A stretch of 64,000 nt of DNA from Apostichopus japonicus (GCF_037975245.1 NC_092577.1:8529013-8593012); one strand, 5' to 3'; shown: positions 1-13,096, numbered from the stretch's first letter. Translations and numbers: made by a program. The notes: a model not told the origin generated them from the sequence alone.

Positions 1-633
1 TCTACTACATGTTTCACATAACTACCAGTGAATGGTACGGTATTAAATATAAAGTTCCTTTCCACGTTTTGTAGAAGGCCATGTTGAGAAGTGAATAAAG
101 CAAATTGTTTTGCGGGTTTGTGTAGATTCGATCAGTAATCTCTCAGTTGTGGCGTTTATTGCATTAACTCTTTGACCCTTTGGAGTATACAGTTTGGTTT
201 TCTTTACATATTTTAGAGATCTGAATGGTGTATTTACGAACGGATGGAACGCTGTGTGTCTAATTTATCTGAGACATTTATTTTCAGTAGACTTATTTCT
301 TGAACTATCTTTGCTTATACTTTCAACAGGTTTGAATGATATCTCATAACGAAACAGTCATCGATGAAACAAGGTTTATTTGATATAAAACAATACATTG
401 ATAATCTGTGACTTTCTCTTGGCGGGCTGTGTATTTTAATGTAATATACACTTATTTAGATATGTTTGTCGCTGAATTTAATGCAAATATTTCTGAAGTG
501 GATTTTTTCCTAATTATGTTTTTGATATTGATTTTTTGTATATTTAGTTAATCAATCAATCTCATGTTGTTTTGGTATAGTTGACAGAAACTAACGTAAC
601 AAAACTGTTTCCATATATGATGAACATACTTAC
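1..633. other. intron downstream of the NACHT exon
   Basis: AT-rich sequence after the donor at 633 (minus strand). No further exon, element or repeat is recognised; the LRR exons must lie outside the window. Confidence 0.5.
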
Positions 634-2153
634 ATTAAATCTAGATGCAATCTCCAAGAGCTGGATGGTGGATCTCTGAAGAAGCTTGCTGTATCGTTTC
701 CTGATCTCAACAGTCTTTGAACACAGATCCCTGACGGTGTCCTTGATTCCATCTACCTCACCAGTTTGTTCCAGGATGCAGAGGATGGCAAACTTATCAC
801 CGTCTTCCCTGCTCTTCAAGTATTCTATTATTCTCTTCCCAACTGCTGAGCTAATCCCACAGGTGAATCTATAGAGGTACTGAAGATTAAATGGATCCAC
901 TTTATCAAGAACATTCTTCAGCTCAGATGCACCTCTTGCAGCAGCTACAACTTCTGCCAGTCTAAAAGACGCAAACCATTCACAGAATAGTTGATGGTAG
1001 AACCGTAAGTCAGTCCTTGTCTGTATGTCTGTAGCAGAAGTCTGTTCGTTTGTCACAGCAGACACTTCTTCCTCTACCAAGATACCAACTGCAATATAAT
1101 GTTGACAAAACCCTTGACCTAGTCGTGCACAGAGTCCATCTTTACGCCATGATAACTGTTGGTTTTCACCGCAGAGACCTTCAAATGCTACTTTACTAAG
1201 TTCCTTGTATTTGACAGCATACTCAATATTATACGCCTTTGCACTTTTATCCATTGATTTGTTACTAAGATGACTATGGAAGCATTGGATCATGTAACTA
1301 AAGAACTCAGTGACTGACTTGAATTTCTGAAAATGTGTCTTTTCGTGGGTCATGTGAGAAAACATTACAAAGATGAGAGGAACTTGACATAAGTCATCCA
1401 GGATCGGGTTTGCTTGTAAAGCGCGCTTAATTTTAGCAACGCTTTCGTCATCTTCCCCGGTAACAGCCTTGCGAATGTACTGGTCACGTGCTTTTGCGTC
1501 AAAACCAACTAACCGCACTCGCTTTGTGTTTGCTTTGTCATAGTCCTTCGGAAGATATCTGGTTGTCAGGGTAACATCAATATTCCCAAGCAGATTGCTG
1601 GTAATGATACGTCCTACGTCACTTCCGGTAGCTCCATCCCTATCAGGAAACTCATCATACCCGTCCAGGAGTACCTTAATAGAAGAACAGCTTTCAATGA
1701 TATCTTTAATATCAGAAGATTTGATTCGAGGATCGCTAGGTGCTAAGAACAGCTTAATTGCGTGATAGATAGATATCTTGCTGTTCAGCTGCCTCAACCG
1801 GAGCAGAATTAGAATCTCTACGTCTTTAAAAGGTGAATCCTTGACGCCATTGCACCAATCATAGGCGAGCTGTAGGGTTACTGTTGACTTACCATACCCG
1901 GCTTCTGCTTCTATGATGCGCCGTTTGGCTTTCATTCGAGGGTCTGTGAAGATATCTTTGTACGAGTCCACACGTACCCATGGTCCTTCTTTCTCCTTCG
2001 TCGCTCCTTCAACAACATATATCTCTGTACCGCCCTCAACAAATACCTTGTCCACACAATATAGTCTGTCCTTGATGTACGGTATGGGCTGGATTGCGTC
2101 ATATTGTAGTTTATACCTTCTCTTCAGAGAATTGATGAATATGGACTTCTTGT
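634..2153 (-). CDS. NACHT exon of an NLR-type immune receptor gene
   Basis: Single 1,520-nt exon, two bases plus 506 codons. It is open from a splice acceptor (intron ends CTCATTACAG at 2154) to a perfect donor (AAT|GTAAGTATG, intron starting at 633). The first codons read KKSIFINSLKRRYKLQYDA, then a linker ending in DRLYCVDKVFVEGG. The P-loop is AEAGYGKST (AxxxxGKS form; most relatives have GEPGYGKST), at about residues 82-90 of the exon. Walker B is VLLDGYDE, about 50 residues later; a sensor-like TTRYLPKDY and NLPCQ-type winged-helix/HD regions (DLCQVPLIFVMF, FYHQLFCEWFASF) follow. The exon ends LLQRSTIQLLEIASRFN. The family is known as cytosolic pattern-recognition NTPases that oligomerise on activation. 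LRR exons would follow beyond the left window edge. No internal stop or frameshift is seen, so the exon looks intact. Reading past the donor gives only a chance intronic tail (about 24 residues). A start at 2055 would need GTG and cut into the conserved linker, so the exon boundary at 2153 is preferred. Confidence 0.9.
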
Positions 2154-2445
2154 CTGTAATGAGATCAACATGTTGATTTGTACACGTTATTCTTAGGTCA
2201 ATAAAGTGTGTGCGTTTCAGTGCTTATATATAAACTGGAAACAAGCTGTGGCAGGCAATCTGTTTGATGTCACTGTAAACGACATAATTACACAAGTTCA
2301 ATCGGAGTAATGTGCAAATTTATATCTCCTTATATGCGCCCATATCTTATATAACCATTCAATCGATTTGGTCAACTTAATAAAGTAGATGGATTTCAAC
2401 TAGTATAATTCATTTCGCAAGTTGAGAAGGTGTTGAATTTATTGG

Positions 2446-2823
2446 CCCTTTTACAAGGGCGTAGGAACCGGGGGGCGCCAGCCCCCAGTGAAAAATATGG
2501 GGGGCGGAAGTATCATTCGGCCCCCCCCCCCGCTCCGCGAGTCAGAAAACCCCTTTCTCATTTCCAAATGAGAAAAAAATCTCATTTGGAACACCAAATT
2601 GCATCTATAAGGCCAGGTGAAAATGCAAAATTATTAACAAAATGGATTGGGTGTTGAAGTGTGTTATATTGCACCAAATTGCATCTGAGGCCACCTGGAA
2701 ATGCAAAAAAAAATCCAAACGAGAGGGGGACACCCCCTCCCCTTAGATCCCTCCCCCAGGCCGGCCATCAGTCTTCATCCCCCAACCCCCACTCAAAAGT
2801 ACCTCTACGCCACTGCCCTTTTA
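2446..2823. mobile_element. hAT-type MITE, copy 1 of 3
   Basis: A 362-bp non-autonomous element (2454-2815) with terminal inverted repeats related to CAGTGGCGTAGGAA (left end CAAGGGCGTAGGAA, right end CTCTACGCCACTG). It is flanked by perfect 8-bp target duplications CCCTTTTA at 2446-2453 and 2816-2823. The interior has a GGGGGGCGCCAGCCCCC hairpin, C-runs and no coding capacity. Eight-bp duplications and a CAGNGGCG terminus are typical of the hAT superfamily. Copies 2 and 3 are at 49795 and 55461. Confidence 0.88.
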
Positions 2824-4504
<1,681 letters not shown>

Positions 4505-5600
4505 GCAGAACTAGCTCTTCTTCAGTGCATGATCACCGAAAGTGATAAGGAGTAGCAGGAATTGAAACTGTTTTATAGAGAAGATGTCGGCATGGTTGTG
4601 AAGGCAAAGCGACTTACTGATTTCTGCTGAATTGAGCAGAAGTTTTAGAAATTCGGATTATTTTAATCCGCGTCGGATTATTTTAATCCGATTCCGTTGT
4701 AATTGTAAAGGAATTGTTTGGGTTTATCTGGGACGGCAAATCGTGTCTGATGTTTAAACCGAATGGTGCCGTGGTCTTTTAGGTTTAGTTCCCAGAAATT
4801 TTCTTTCGCTTTCCTAGATTTATCTGTCCAAGAATCGTTCTGGTCAAGGCAATAACACGCAAATTCTCAATTGAATGATTTTGGAGATTGATGTGATTTA
4901 CAACAGGTTGGTAGATCTTTTTTGTTTTGATCGCCGATCTATGTTGTGTCATTCTCATTCTAAGAGTGTTTTTTGACTCTCCAATGTATTGTAAGTTACA
5001 AATATTGCAGTAGATGAGGTAAATGACATTTTTGGATAGGCAGATAATTTTGTGCCGAATTTGGAACGTGCGTTTGGTTTGGTTGCTCTGAAAGGCCCCG
5101 GTCGAATCGACAAGTAAGCACGTTTTGCAATTTTGTGTACAGGGCGATGATCCTGTAGTTTCTGTTTTGCTTTTTCACCTAATGGGGTGTCATCCCGAAA
5201 GGATGCCCGAACTAAGATATCCCGTAGGTTGCTGGGTCGTTTAAAAGCGATGACAGGTAATTCTGGGAAAACTGATTTCAGGCGTTCGGTGCCTTGAAGT
5301 AGGTGAAAATTCTTCTGAATGATATTAGCCAATGGTGGGAGACCAGGGTGGAATTCAGTAACCAATGGTACCCTTTTGGAACTGGTTTGACGAGTTTTGT
5401 ACGTCAATGTTTCGGTACGGGGTTTGCTTTTAGCCTTTTTGATGGCATTTTCAATAGTACCCCGAAAATACTGTCTGTTAAGGAGGTGTTGTGACAGTTC
5501 TTTAGTGCGTGAATCAAAATCGACTTCAGAGGAGCAAATACGTCGACTGCGCAACGCTTGACTGTACGGAATATTTCTGGTACAGTGACGTGGATGGCAA
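4505..5600 (-). mobile_element. Penelope-like retroelement, 5'-truncated, RT C-terminus plus GIY-YIG nuclease (broken)
   Basis: Minus-strand remnant of a Penelope-like element (PLE). Residues such as FHPGLPPLANIIQKN, PVIAFKRPSNLRDILVRA and DTPLGEKAKQKLQDH match the region linking reverse transcriptase to endonuclease. A one-base frameshift near 5030 then separates this frame from the GIY-YIG nuclease, which reads YCNICNLQYIGESKNT and RMTQHRSAIKTK in the next frame. A second frameshift near 4845 precedes the tail SWTDKSRKAKENFWELNLKD, with a stop at 4680-4678. The upstream RT catalytic core is missing. The last 170 bp are a 3' UTR holding several hairpins, and the copy ends in a (TA)n array. 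A dead retrotransposon copy inside the NLR intron. Confidence 0.85.
4654..4690. repeat. tandem pair of identical 17-bp palindromes at the PLE stop codon
   Basis: CGGATTATTTTAATCCG occurs at 4654-4670 and 4674-4690, separated by CGT. Each is an inverted repeat (CGGATTA/TAATCCG, 3-nt loop). The second contains the stop codon of the minus-strand PLE nuclease, so the transcript would carry two consecutive stems there. A further stem (TTCTGCT/AGCAGAA) follows at about 4622-4641. Confidence 0.9.
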
Positions 5601-5628
5601 CTGCTTGGTAAGAGGTAGTTGTGCTTGT

Positions 5629-5689
5629 TCATCAACAGCCATAATAACCGGCAATATGCGATCAATCATCAACAGCCATAATAACCGGC
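5629..5689. repeat. 24-bp direct repeat at the junction of two PLE fragments
   Basis: The 24 bases at 5629-5652 recur exactly at 5666-5689 (core CAACAGCCATAATAACCGGC), with 13 bp between. They sit where homology to the minus-strand PLE fades and the plus-strand PLE begins, so they may be a target duplication or template-switch scar. Confidence 0.85.
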
Positions 5690-6309
5690 TTTTATCACAA
5701 AACGAGCTTAGACCGCAGCAGGCTCAACGCATATGCAATTGTAGAGAAAAACTTAATTGCCCCCTCAACAGGAATTGCTTGGTGAGCAGTGTAATATATA
5801 TGGCCGATGTTACTACTGGTGATGACAACAAATCATACATAGGGCTATCGAGTGGCCCCTTTAAGCAAAGGTACAGTAACCACAGTAAGTCCTTCCGACA
5901 TGAGCGTTACGAGAAAGAAACAGAGCTTTCCAAACATATATGGGACCTGAAGCGTAAGGGTGCCTCCTTCGTTATTGAGTGGAGCGTACTTAAGCATTCC
6001 AATACCAGCATGCGTAGATCCGGTCAATGTAACCTCTTTTTTTATGAGAAGCTTTGTATCCTCCTGTCCAAAAACCCGCATTTACTCAATAAGAGATCTG
6101 AATTCATCTCCAAGTGTCGCCACAATAGGCTCAAACCAGGGTTCGTGTTCCCCATAGAATATATCCGGCAGCGAGTATTTTTTCAGTTGTCTGACGATCG
6201 CCACCCTAAGGGCGTGAAACTCCGAGTAACAGCTGTATTTACCAAGGCATTTACTTATATGTTTAGGCTCTGCTCTTATAACATAGATCACTCTTCTTGC
6301 AGTCCTGAT

Positions 6310-6312
<3 letters not shown>
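5680..6312 (+). mobile_element. Penelope-like retroelement 3' end with GIY-YIG nuclease and ribozyme-bearing tail
   Basis: Plus-strand fragment of a second, different PLE family. About 145 codons read a C-terminal endonuclease: zinc-binding start [16 protein letters not shown], nuclease core [19 protein letters not shown] (YIG motif), then [39 protein letters not shown] and SKCRH near 6112-6123. The reading frame is intact here, then runs on into the non-coding tail and a TA array, so the long apparent ORF to 6570 is not real. Reverse transcriptase is absent. The element is oriented away from the minus-strand PLE. Its tail contains the hammerhead ribozyme at 6184-6235 and ends at (TA)n from 6313. 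The enzyme family nicks DNA to start target-primed reverse transcription. Confidence 0.87.
6184..6235 (+). ncRNA. type-I hammerhead ribozyme in the PLE tail
   Basis: All core positions are present. The conserved box CTGACGA (6191-6197) is followed by stem II CGCC/GGCG (6199-6202 with 6211-6214, 8-nt loop) and then GAAA (6216-6219). Stem III is minimal, ACT/AGT (6219-6221 with 6225-6227) with loop CCG, and residue 17 is A6228. Stem I pairs CAGTTGT (6184-6190) with ACAGCTG (6229-6235), seven pairs including one G-U. Predicted cleavage is after A6228 (GUA). The weak point is a U-U at the base of stem II (6198/6215). PLEs are known to carry minimal type-I hammerheads with very short helix III, which is exactly this form and place. 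Confidence 0.8.
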
Positions 6313-7071
<759 letters not shown>

Positions 7072-7625
7072 GCCATGTTTATATAGTAATATGTTGTCAT
7101 AAATTTCACATAGCCTGTGTTATTTATGACGTGTTTAGTAAATCAGTACATAGTCTGTGTTATTAAGGACGTGTTTAGTATTGCCTGTGTTATTAATGAC
7201 GTGTTTAGTATATCAGTACACAATATGTGGATTAATTACGTGTTTAGTGTATCAGTACATATATCCTGTGTTATTAATGACGTTTTTAGTATATCAGTAC
7301 ATATATAGCTTCACACCATTACTGTTACTTTCCAGTACGACCATCGATTTCCGGGGATATCATCCAGAGTAGAATTTAAGTCTAGAACCCTTTAACTCCA
7401 TGTTAATATAGTAATCTGTTGTCATAAATTTAACATAGCCTGTGTTCTTAATAACGTGTTAAGTATATCCGTACATAGCCTGTGTTATTAATGACGTGTT
7501 TAGTATATCAGTACATATATAGCTTTACACCATTACTGTCTCCTGTACGTAACTTACCAGCACGATCATCGCTTTGTGGGTTAATCATCCAGAGTAGAAT
7601 GTAAGTCTAGAATCCTTTAATCCTT
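7072..7625. repeat. tandem duplication containing a 40-bp minisatellite
   Basis: Two related blocks (about 7072-7380 and 7398-7625) each start CCATGTTTATATAGTAAT-like, contain units like GTGTTATTAATGACGTGTTT followed by AGTATATCAGTACATA (about five in block 1, two or three in block 2), and end with the GAGTAGAAT.TAAGTCTAGAA segment. Block 2 contains the candidate first NLR exon. The matching site in block 1 keeps an open ATG frame (MISPEIDGRT), but its donor is GAAAGT instead of GTAAGT. Confidence 0.8.
7558..7588 (-). CDS. candidate first coding exon of the NLR-type gene
   Basis: Reads MINPQSDDRA plus one base, ending at a strong donor (GCTG|GTAAGTTACG; intron starts at 7557). A stop lies in frame about 16 codons upstream, so the ATG at 7588-7586 is the only start. 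Its phase (one base left over) joins exactly to the two leading bases of the NACHT exon, giving MINPQSDDRA-D-KKSIF. A short leader directly before the NACHT linker is common in such genes. The ATG context is weak (T at -3). The join is inferred from phase, strand and plausibility, not from a transcript. Confidence 0.4.
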
Positions 7626-8867
7626 AAATGCCAGATGAAAACCAGGAAAAAAAGAACATACGGAAACAGGAATGAAGAACATCCAATTGACAAGATGGCG
7701 TCGTGTAGGTCATGTGACGTGCTAACATACGGCCATGAACGCTAACTAGATATCGGTGGGAATCAGTGTAGAGATTTAACTGTTCATGTTTTATAGTTTA
7801 CACAATCAAAGACTTTATTTGATATCTGATATTTATGCCTTGCTGTGTTTATTCTGTCATGTCAGCCTTTCTAAAGTACCTGCTGTACGTATATGCATTG
7901 CTCTCATTGACGTCTTTTAATACAAACCATTGTAAGTTTCCGATGTATTTTGTCCTATGTGCGTAATATGCCTATAAATTACGAAAACTGTTTAGATGAA
8001 ACTACAAGCGGTGATGGCCCACTCTGTATAGGCTATGTCTTGACAAGAAATCTACATTTGGTTTACGAAAATTCAAACAACGTAAAACCACCGTTTATTA
8101 CACAAATATAAAAAAAAAAATATACATAATTTGACAAAAGAAAGTATAGATAAAATGAGCTAGAGCGGGATTCTAACAAGTAAGATTAAGATTGCAAGGG
8201 TCCGTGATTAGAGTCCCGTTGTAGAAACAAATAATATTTTGTCCTGTTCATATTGATCGTCCTGGTCATTTCTCCTTTGTTGATTAACTTCGTTAAGGCA
8301 GGATTTCAATGAACGGAAGAACTCAGTTATAGTTTAAGTCATTAACAATGCCTCTTTTGTAAGAACGGGTTAGATGTTTAGAAAACTGAGAAGACAATTC
8401 CTTTTTTTCATTTAAAGAACTTTATATGCTTCAGTTAGGCGACATTATGGTCCAGTAGCGCAATGGCGTTCACATGATATCAAAGGTCTGGGAGGAGAGG
8501 TGGAGAGGGGGGCGCTGGGTATCAATTACTCCCTACTGTTTAATGTATTGAAGCCTGAACTTTTGTGCTAGCTCCAGAGGCGGATGAAGGACCTCATAGA
8601 GTAGGAGGACTGAGCTGGATTATTGAAACAGGCTGCTATATGAGATGTGAGTCTGGAGATCCTGCCCCGGAAAGATAAATATAACTTTAGACATAATATT
8701 ATGCACTGTGCATATTTAGACTGTAAAGCAGGTCCATATAAGTAATTCTCAACGCAATGTTTACTTATAAATGATAACATAATAGTAAGGGCAATGATAC
8801 AACCGTATCAAGGGTCCAATTCTCACCAGGATGATTACAACAATCCACAGATTGAACCATTTCCCAA
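7626..8867. other. non-coding sequence
   Basis: Nothing coding recognised. A GGAGAGGTGGAGAGGGG tract lies near 8490. CAGTAGCGCAATGGCG near 8455 and CAGAGGCGGATGAAGG near 8576 look like hAT-type ends, but no partners or target duplications were found. Confidence 0.4.
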
Positions 8868-9000
8868 TGACTGACGATCTAAGATGTTACCACGACCCAC
8901 ATGCACTACCCTACACACTTGCGCCCCGATTGACGATCCGAGGTGGGGCCACGGCCCACATCCCCTGACTGACGATCCAAGATAGGGCCATGGCCCATGT
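8868..9000. repeat. GC-rich imperfect tandem repeat, about 3 units
   Basis: Three units built on GACTGACGATCCAAGAT followed by a GGGCCATGGCCCA palindrome. They lie in a locally GC-rich patch; ORFs there are shadows of the repeat. Confidence 0.65.
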
Positions 9001-9249
9001 GCCCTCCTCCACCCTTGCGCACTGTACAGTAGGAGCGTGTTTGCTAGGCCCGGTCCCGAGGACAATGCCGGGCCTCTTCTTTTCACTGACACATTTCACA
9101 TATTTTTTGTTATAGCCCCTCCATACTTCTCCCGGGCGCGCAATATGATTGCGAGGCCCCAGACTGCAAAATGATGCTATCATTACATCACGTCAACTCC
9201 AATTTATACGACTATGTTTGCTTGTGTTATAAAACTCATCAACTTTCCA

Positions 9250-9345
9250 CATCATTTAGGGGAGGGGAAGAGAGAAGAGGGGAAGGAGAAGAGGGGGAGT
9301 GGAAGAGGAGGTAGAAGCAAGGGGTAGGGGAAGGGCGGGGGCACG
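9250..9345. repeat. polypurine (GGGGA-rich) tract
   Basis: Almost uninterrupted G/A on the plus strand, resembling the purine tract inside the element at 31359-32923. The ORFs crossing it are low-complexity artefacts. Confidence 0.8.
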
Positions 9346-9662
9346 TGTTCCCATTTTCCCAGTGGCTACGGTACTTTATATATATATATATATACTGTAG
9401 TACAATAGTACGTATACAGGCAGGCATACGCAGGTATCCATATATCAGTGAATCAAATGAGATGTTGTTTATAATAGAGACGACAAGCCGGTACCACAAG
9501 ACGCAGCGAACTTTGTTCTAGAAGAGTCCATTACTGAATCAAAGTTAACTGTTCAGAGAAATTTCGTGCTATGCTAAGCATGGCTAATGATGGAAAACTT
9601 GACCAAAGGCAGATCACGCCGTACTCTAAACACAAGAAGCCTATCTAGTAACAATATAACTA

Positions 9663-9777
9663 TAATTCTGGTTTTGATACCCACCCAGATCACCGGAAAT
9701 GGCACTTCTCGGGCTTGAAAATAACCAACCAGATGTAAAACTTTGCCTGAGAACCATTTTATTCCCTCCATCCATAA
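9663..9777. mobile_element. fragment of the 31.4/56.1-kb element family
   Basis: CTGGTTTTGATACC, CAGATCACCGGAAATGGCAC, TTCTCGGGCTTGAAAAT and TTTGCCTGAGAACCA all recur in the copy at 56092-58031 and, inverted, at 31359-32923. No ends are preserved. Confidence 0.8.
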
Positions 9778-9787
9778 CATGAATGGG

Positions 9788-10120
9788 GTCGGATATGATG
9801 AGGGGAAGTGGTAAAGAGGGCAAGGAGAGCCGGCTGTTGAAAGGGGTGGTATATTGGTCTTATTCATTTTTAAAAAGAACGCCCAAAATTTGATGCAATG
9901 TACAACATAGACAGGGATTTTGCATGGGTTATGGGCGGATATAAGTGTTTGGATGGTATCGGATAGATGGATGTTGAGGTAGGGAGGGCAAGGAGAGCCG
10001 GCTGCTGAAAGGGTGGCATAATGGTCCTATTTATTTTAAAAGGACCTCCACCATTTTCTAAAATGTATAACATAGACAAGGGATATGATGAAATGTTTAC
10101 ACATGCATTTGCAACAATAA
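9788..10120. repeat. direct tandem duplication, about 167-bp unit
   Basis: GGGCAAGGAGAGCCGGCTG is present at about 9819 and 9986, with matching flanks (GGTCGGATATGATG / GGTATCGGATAGATGG before; GAAAGGGGTGGTATATTGGTC-like after). Two diverged copies in tandem. Confidence 0.8.
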
Positions 10121-10311
10121 TAGTTCCAGTGGCGTAATCTGTTAAGTCGGAACTATTTTGAAGCACACAGACTACGGAAAAGTGTGTGCAATTCTTCATT
10201 TTTCAAGTTAGTGTATTACGTGAATTGTCTATGACAGTAGTTTCTTAGTATCCTTCAAAAGTTTGGGAAGCTTTTCCACTATACTATCTCCTTAGACGGA
10301 AGTTGAAATTT

Positions 10312-10629
10312 TTCATACGCTCCAAGGCATGTTCATAATATCCAACCCAACCTCGTGTGAATCCTCAGATTTAAAGAAGGAAACAAATGTGCCATTGTTC
10401 AAGTGTTTTCAAGTTGTACTATAGTATGTTGTTCCTTCTTTATTTTCCTTCCAGTATACATATAAAAAACTTCTTACGCTCACAGGCACATTCATAATAT
10501 CCAACCCAACCTCGTGTGAATCCTCATATTTAAAGAAGGAAATAACTGTGCCATTGTTCAAGTTTTTTTCAAGTTGTACTGTAGTATGCTGTTCCTTCTT
10601 TTTATTTCCTTCCAGTATGCATATAAAAT
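10312..10629. repeat. direct tandem duplication, about 158-bp unit
   Basis: Two closely similar copies, each containing CATAATATCCAACCCAACCT, CGTGTGAATCCTCA, TGTGCCATTGTTCAAG and a CCTTCCAGTAT.CATATAAA end. Confidence 0.92.
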
Positions 10630-10663
10630 TTATAGAGAGGAGTCATATAATACCTCAACAAGA

Positions 10664-11850
10664 AGAATAACTAATATAATTTTGTTTTTTTAAGATGATA
10701 GGATACCGAACAGTCCAAGAATAACTAATATAAAAGGGGAGAAAAAGTCAAGATGATAGGATACCATATAAAATACATCTACACATACAAAAGTAAATAC
10801 ATAAAACGATATAACAAACAGACTACAACAAACATTTCAAGTGCTTGAATGGAATGTATAAAGCAGCACGATAAATAAATGAGCTTCTGTAAACTTACGT
10901 TCGGTATTTTGTGGGGATTCCTTATATTTCTGCTCGATTTGTGCAGGAGACTTTTTAGTACAGTATACAAAGGGTGCTTCTGATCACTGTAAATCCTATT
11001 AGCAATTCTTGTAAACTCAGGTCTTGCAGCAGCATTTACTTTTTTCTAAAAGTGTATGGCAATCTAAATTAAATATAGCCGATATGTATTTAAGAAACTT
11101 CATTCTTCTTTCTTTGCTTTTTTGCAATATAAATGGTACCAAACAGGCACTGTATTGATCACATGTGCCAGGTTAAATAACAGTAATGAAAACATTTTCC
11201 TTAGCATTTTCGTTAAAGAAAGACACAACGTAAGCCACACTAGATACTTTGTAATATACTTTTTTTAATACCTTGATGCTTTGCAAGAAAAGGTCAAACT
11301 GTCGTCGATGTATACTCCCAGTACTCAGTTTTGGAGGTTCTAGCCACCTCAGCTCCCTCAATAATAATACGTTGCGATCTTGATAGAATGAGACTTTCAT
11401 TTTTTATGGTTTTATTTTCGAAAACAAATTTCCTTTATTTTGGGAGTTACACAAAGTCTTGCGGTCACATGTTGGAACTATGTCATTTACAGAACACTGA
11501 AAATTTCATTGGTCAGTTTCAACAGCGCTCTTAGGACTTGTGCATGATAAAGCAGTATCATCGGCATATTTTGTAACAGAAATGTGTGAGTTTAACCTAA
11601 TTTCATAAGTATATATAGTAAATAGAATTGCATATAATGGACCCCTACCCCCAAGGCACACCAACCTTTATTTCCGATATTTCCGATAACCCTTTATCCA
11701 ACTTTACTTGTCTGGACCATCCTTGAAAAAAATGTGTCAGCCAATAAAAAGACATGTTACTTTTGATACTTTGATTACTTTGAAGATCCTTCATTAATTG
11801 ATTTGGCAAGACAGTATTAAACGCACTTGAAAAGACCCCGCCTTTGTTAT
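10664..11850 (-). mobile_element. decayed LINE (non-LTR retrotransposon), RT to 3' end
   Basis: On the minus strand, frames switch but reverse-transcriptase blocks are readable: FSSAFNTVLPNQL near 11840, WLTHFFQGWSRQVK, VGVPWG followed by a stop (expected GVPQGS), and the catalytic YADDTA at 11568-11551. LGVYIDDSLTFSCKAS follows further down, then a C-terminal block ending in KHPLYTVLKSLLHKS near 10920. The SSAFNT and LGVYI style suggests the CR1/L2/Rex group. The 3' end carries short direct repeats (AAGATGATAGGATACC near 10693 and 10751), like the simple-repeat tails of such LINEs. Multiple stops and frameshifts: inactive. Confidence 0.8.
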
Positions 11851-13000
11851 CATTCTTTCCTTACAAACTTAATGAGACACAATATCATGGATTAATCAAA
11901 CGTTTGATATGGATATGGATGCTTTGAGTGGCTTGCAACTTCCGTTTTGGAACAGCAAGTGACTTCTCCTTTCTTATGTCAAGCAACCTTATGGGTTAAC
12001 AATCCCAATGTATGGAAACCAGGGCTGAGGGTGTATCAGTTTGGTGATGTTCATTTGGTTTGTATGTCCATATTCTGACTTGGTTTATTTTTCCAAAAGG
12101 TCTGGTATAACTTCCCCATGATCCCGAACTTCTTAGCCTGTGGAAGAAAACATCCAAGGTTCTGTCAAATCTGAAGGTTGCTATACACATTTTCTAGTAA
12201 CTCGGTCTAAAAGCCCCACCTCCTTCCCCTCGTCCTTTTAGCAAAGTAACTACTTATTGTATAAACTATGCTAGTACCTTCCAAAGTTTCATGTAAAAGT
12301 ATGTGACCTTCAAATATGTCACTAGGTATTACTCAGCCAGATAAAGGTAGTTTTAAGTTAGGCTAGAATAATGCTCGTGAGGAGCAAAGCCGCCAACAGC
12401 TAAGAGAAATTAAGGGTAATTGCTATTGTAAGAGTAATAGCAACTTCTTTTTCTTTTCTTTTTTCCTTTTTCTTTCTTTTTACCTTTTAGTATCGGATTT
12501 TGAGAATCGGAGACAACTGAAACGATTTATTTTATATTTTCGTACCATTAACACTGCAATATAAAATAATATTGTTTCAATCAACTAGGGTTTTAACGCA
12601 AAAATACATACAGAGGCAATATATATCTTAATACCGTACAAACCATAATTTAAATCCGTTTAAGGAAACGACTGAAATCCCTAACCTATGCTTACCTATT
12701 ATCGAATGGTACAGTCCAAAATAATGTACACTAGTGCGACGAATATAATATATTCCATTTTGGTCGAAACATATTTCCGTGGTGACGATACATAGCCGTT
12801 GTTTTCTCAACGATGAATACAGTATATTTGACATTGGTGCAACGTTCATAACCCAAGCAAAATTTAACATAAAATAAGGAATACCACAGATCGTGCACGC
12901 CAAACAAATTGCTTCCGAGCGATTATAAATGATTCTCCATTTTCGCACAGTTGGACGAGTGAAAGTTGAGTCGGTGATATGATTGTGAGGATCGTATAGT
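11851..13000. other. non-coding sequence
   Basis: No gene seen. Contains a small hairpin TTGCTATT/AATAGCAA near 12420-12443 followed by a pyrimidine-rich tract. Confidence 0.45.
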
Positions 13001-13011
13001 TTATATATATA

Positions 13012-13086
<75 letters not shown>

Positions 13087-13096
13087 TATATATATG

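Noticed and set aside
4505-4560. CTGAAGA on the minus strand near the end of the first PLE as a ribozyme core
   Set aside because: No GAAA with a stem-II partner follows before the TA array.
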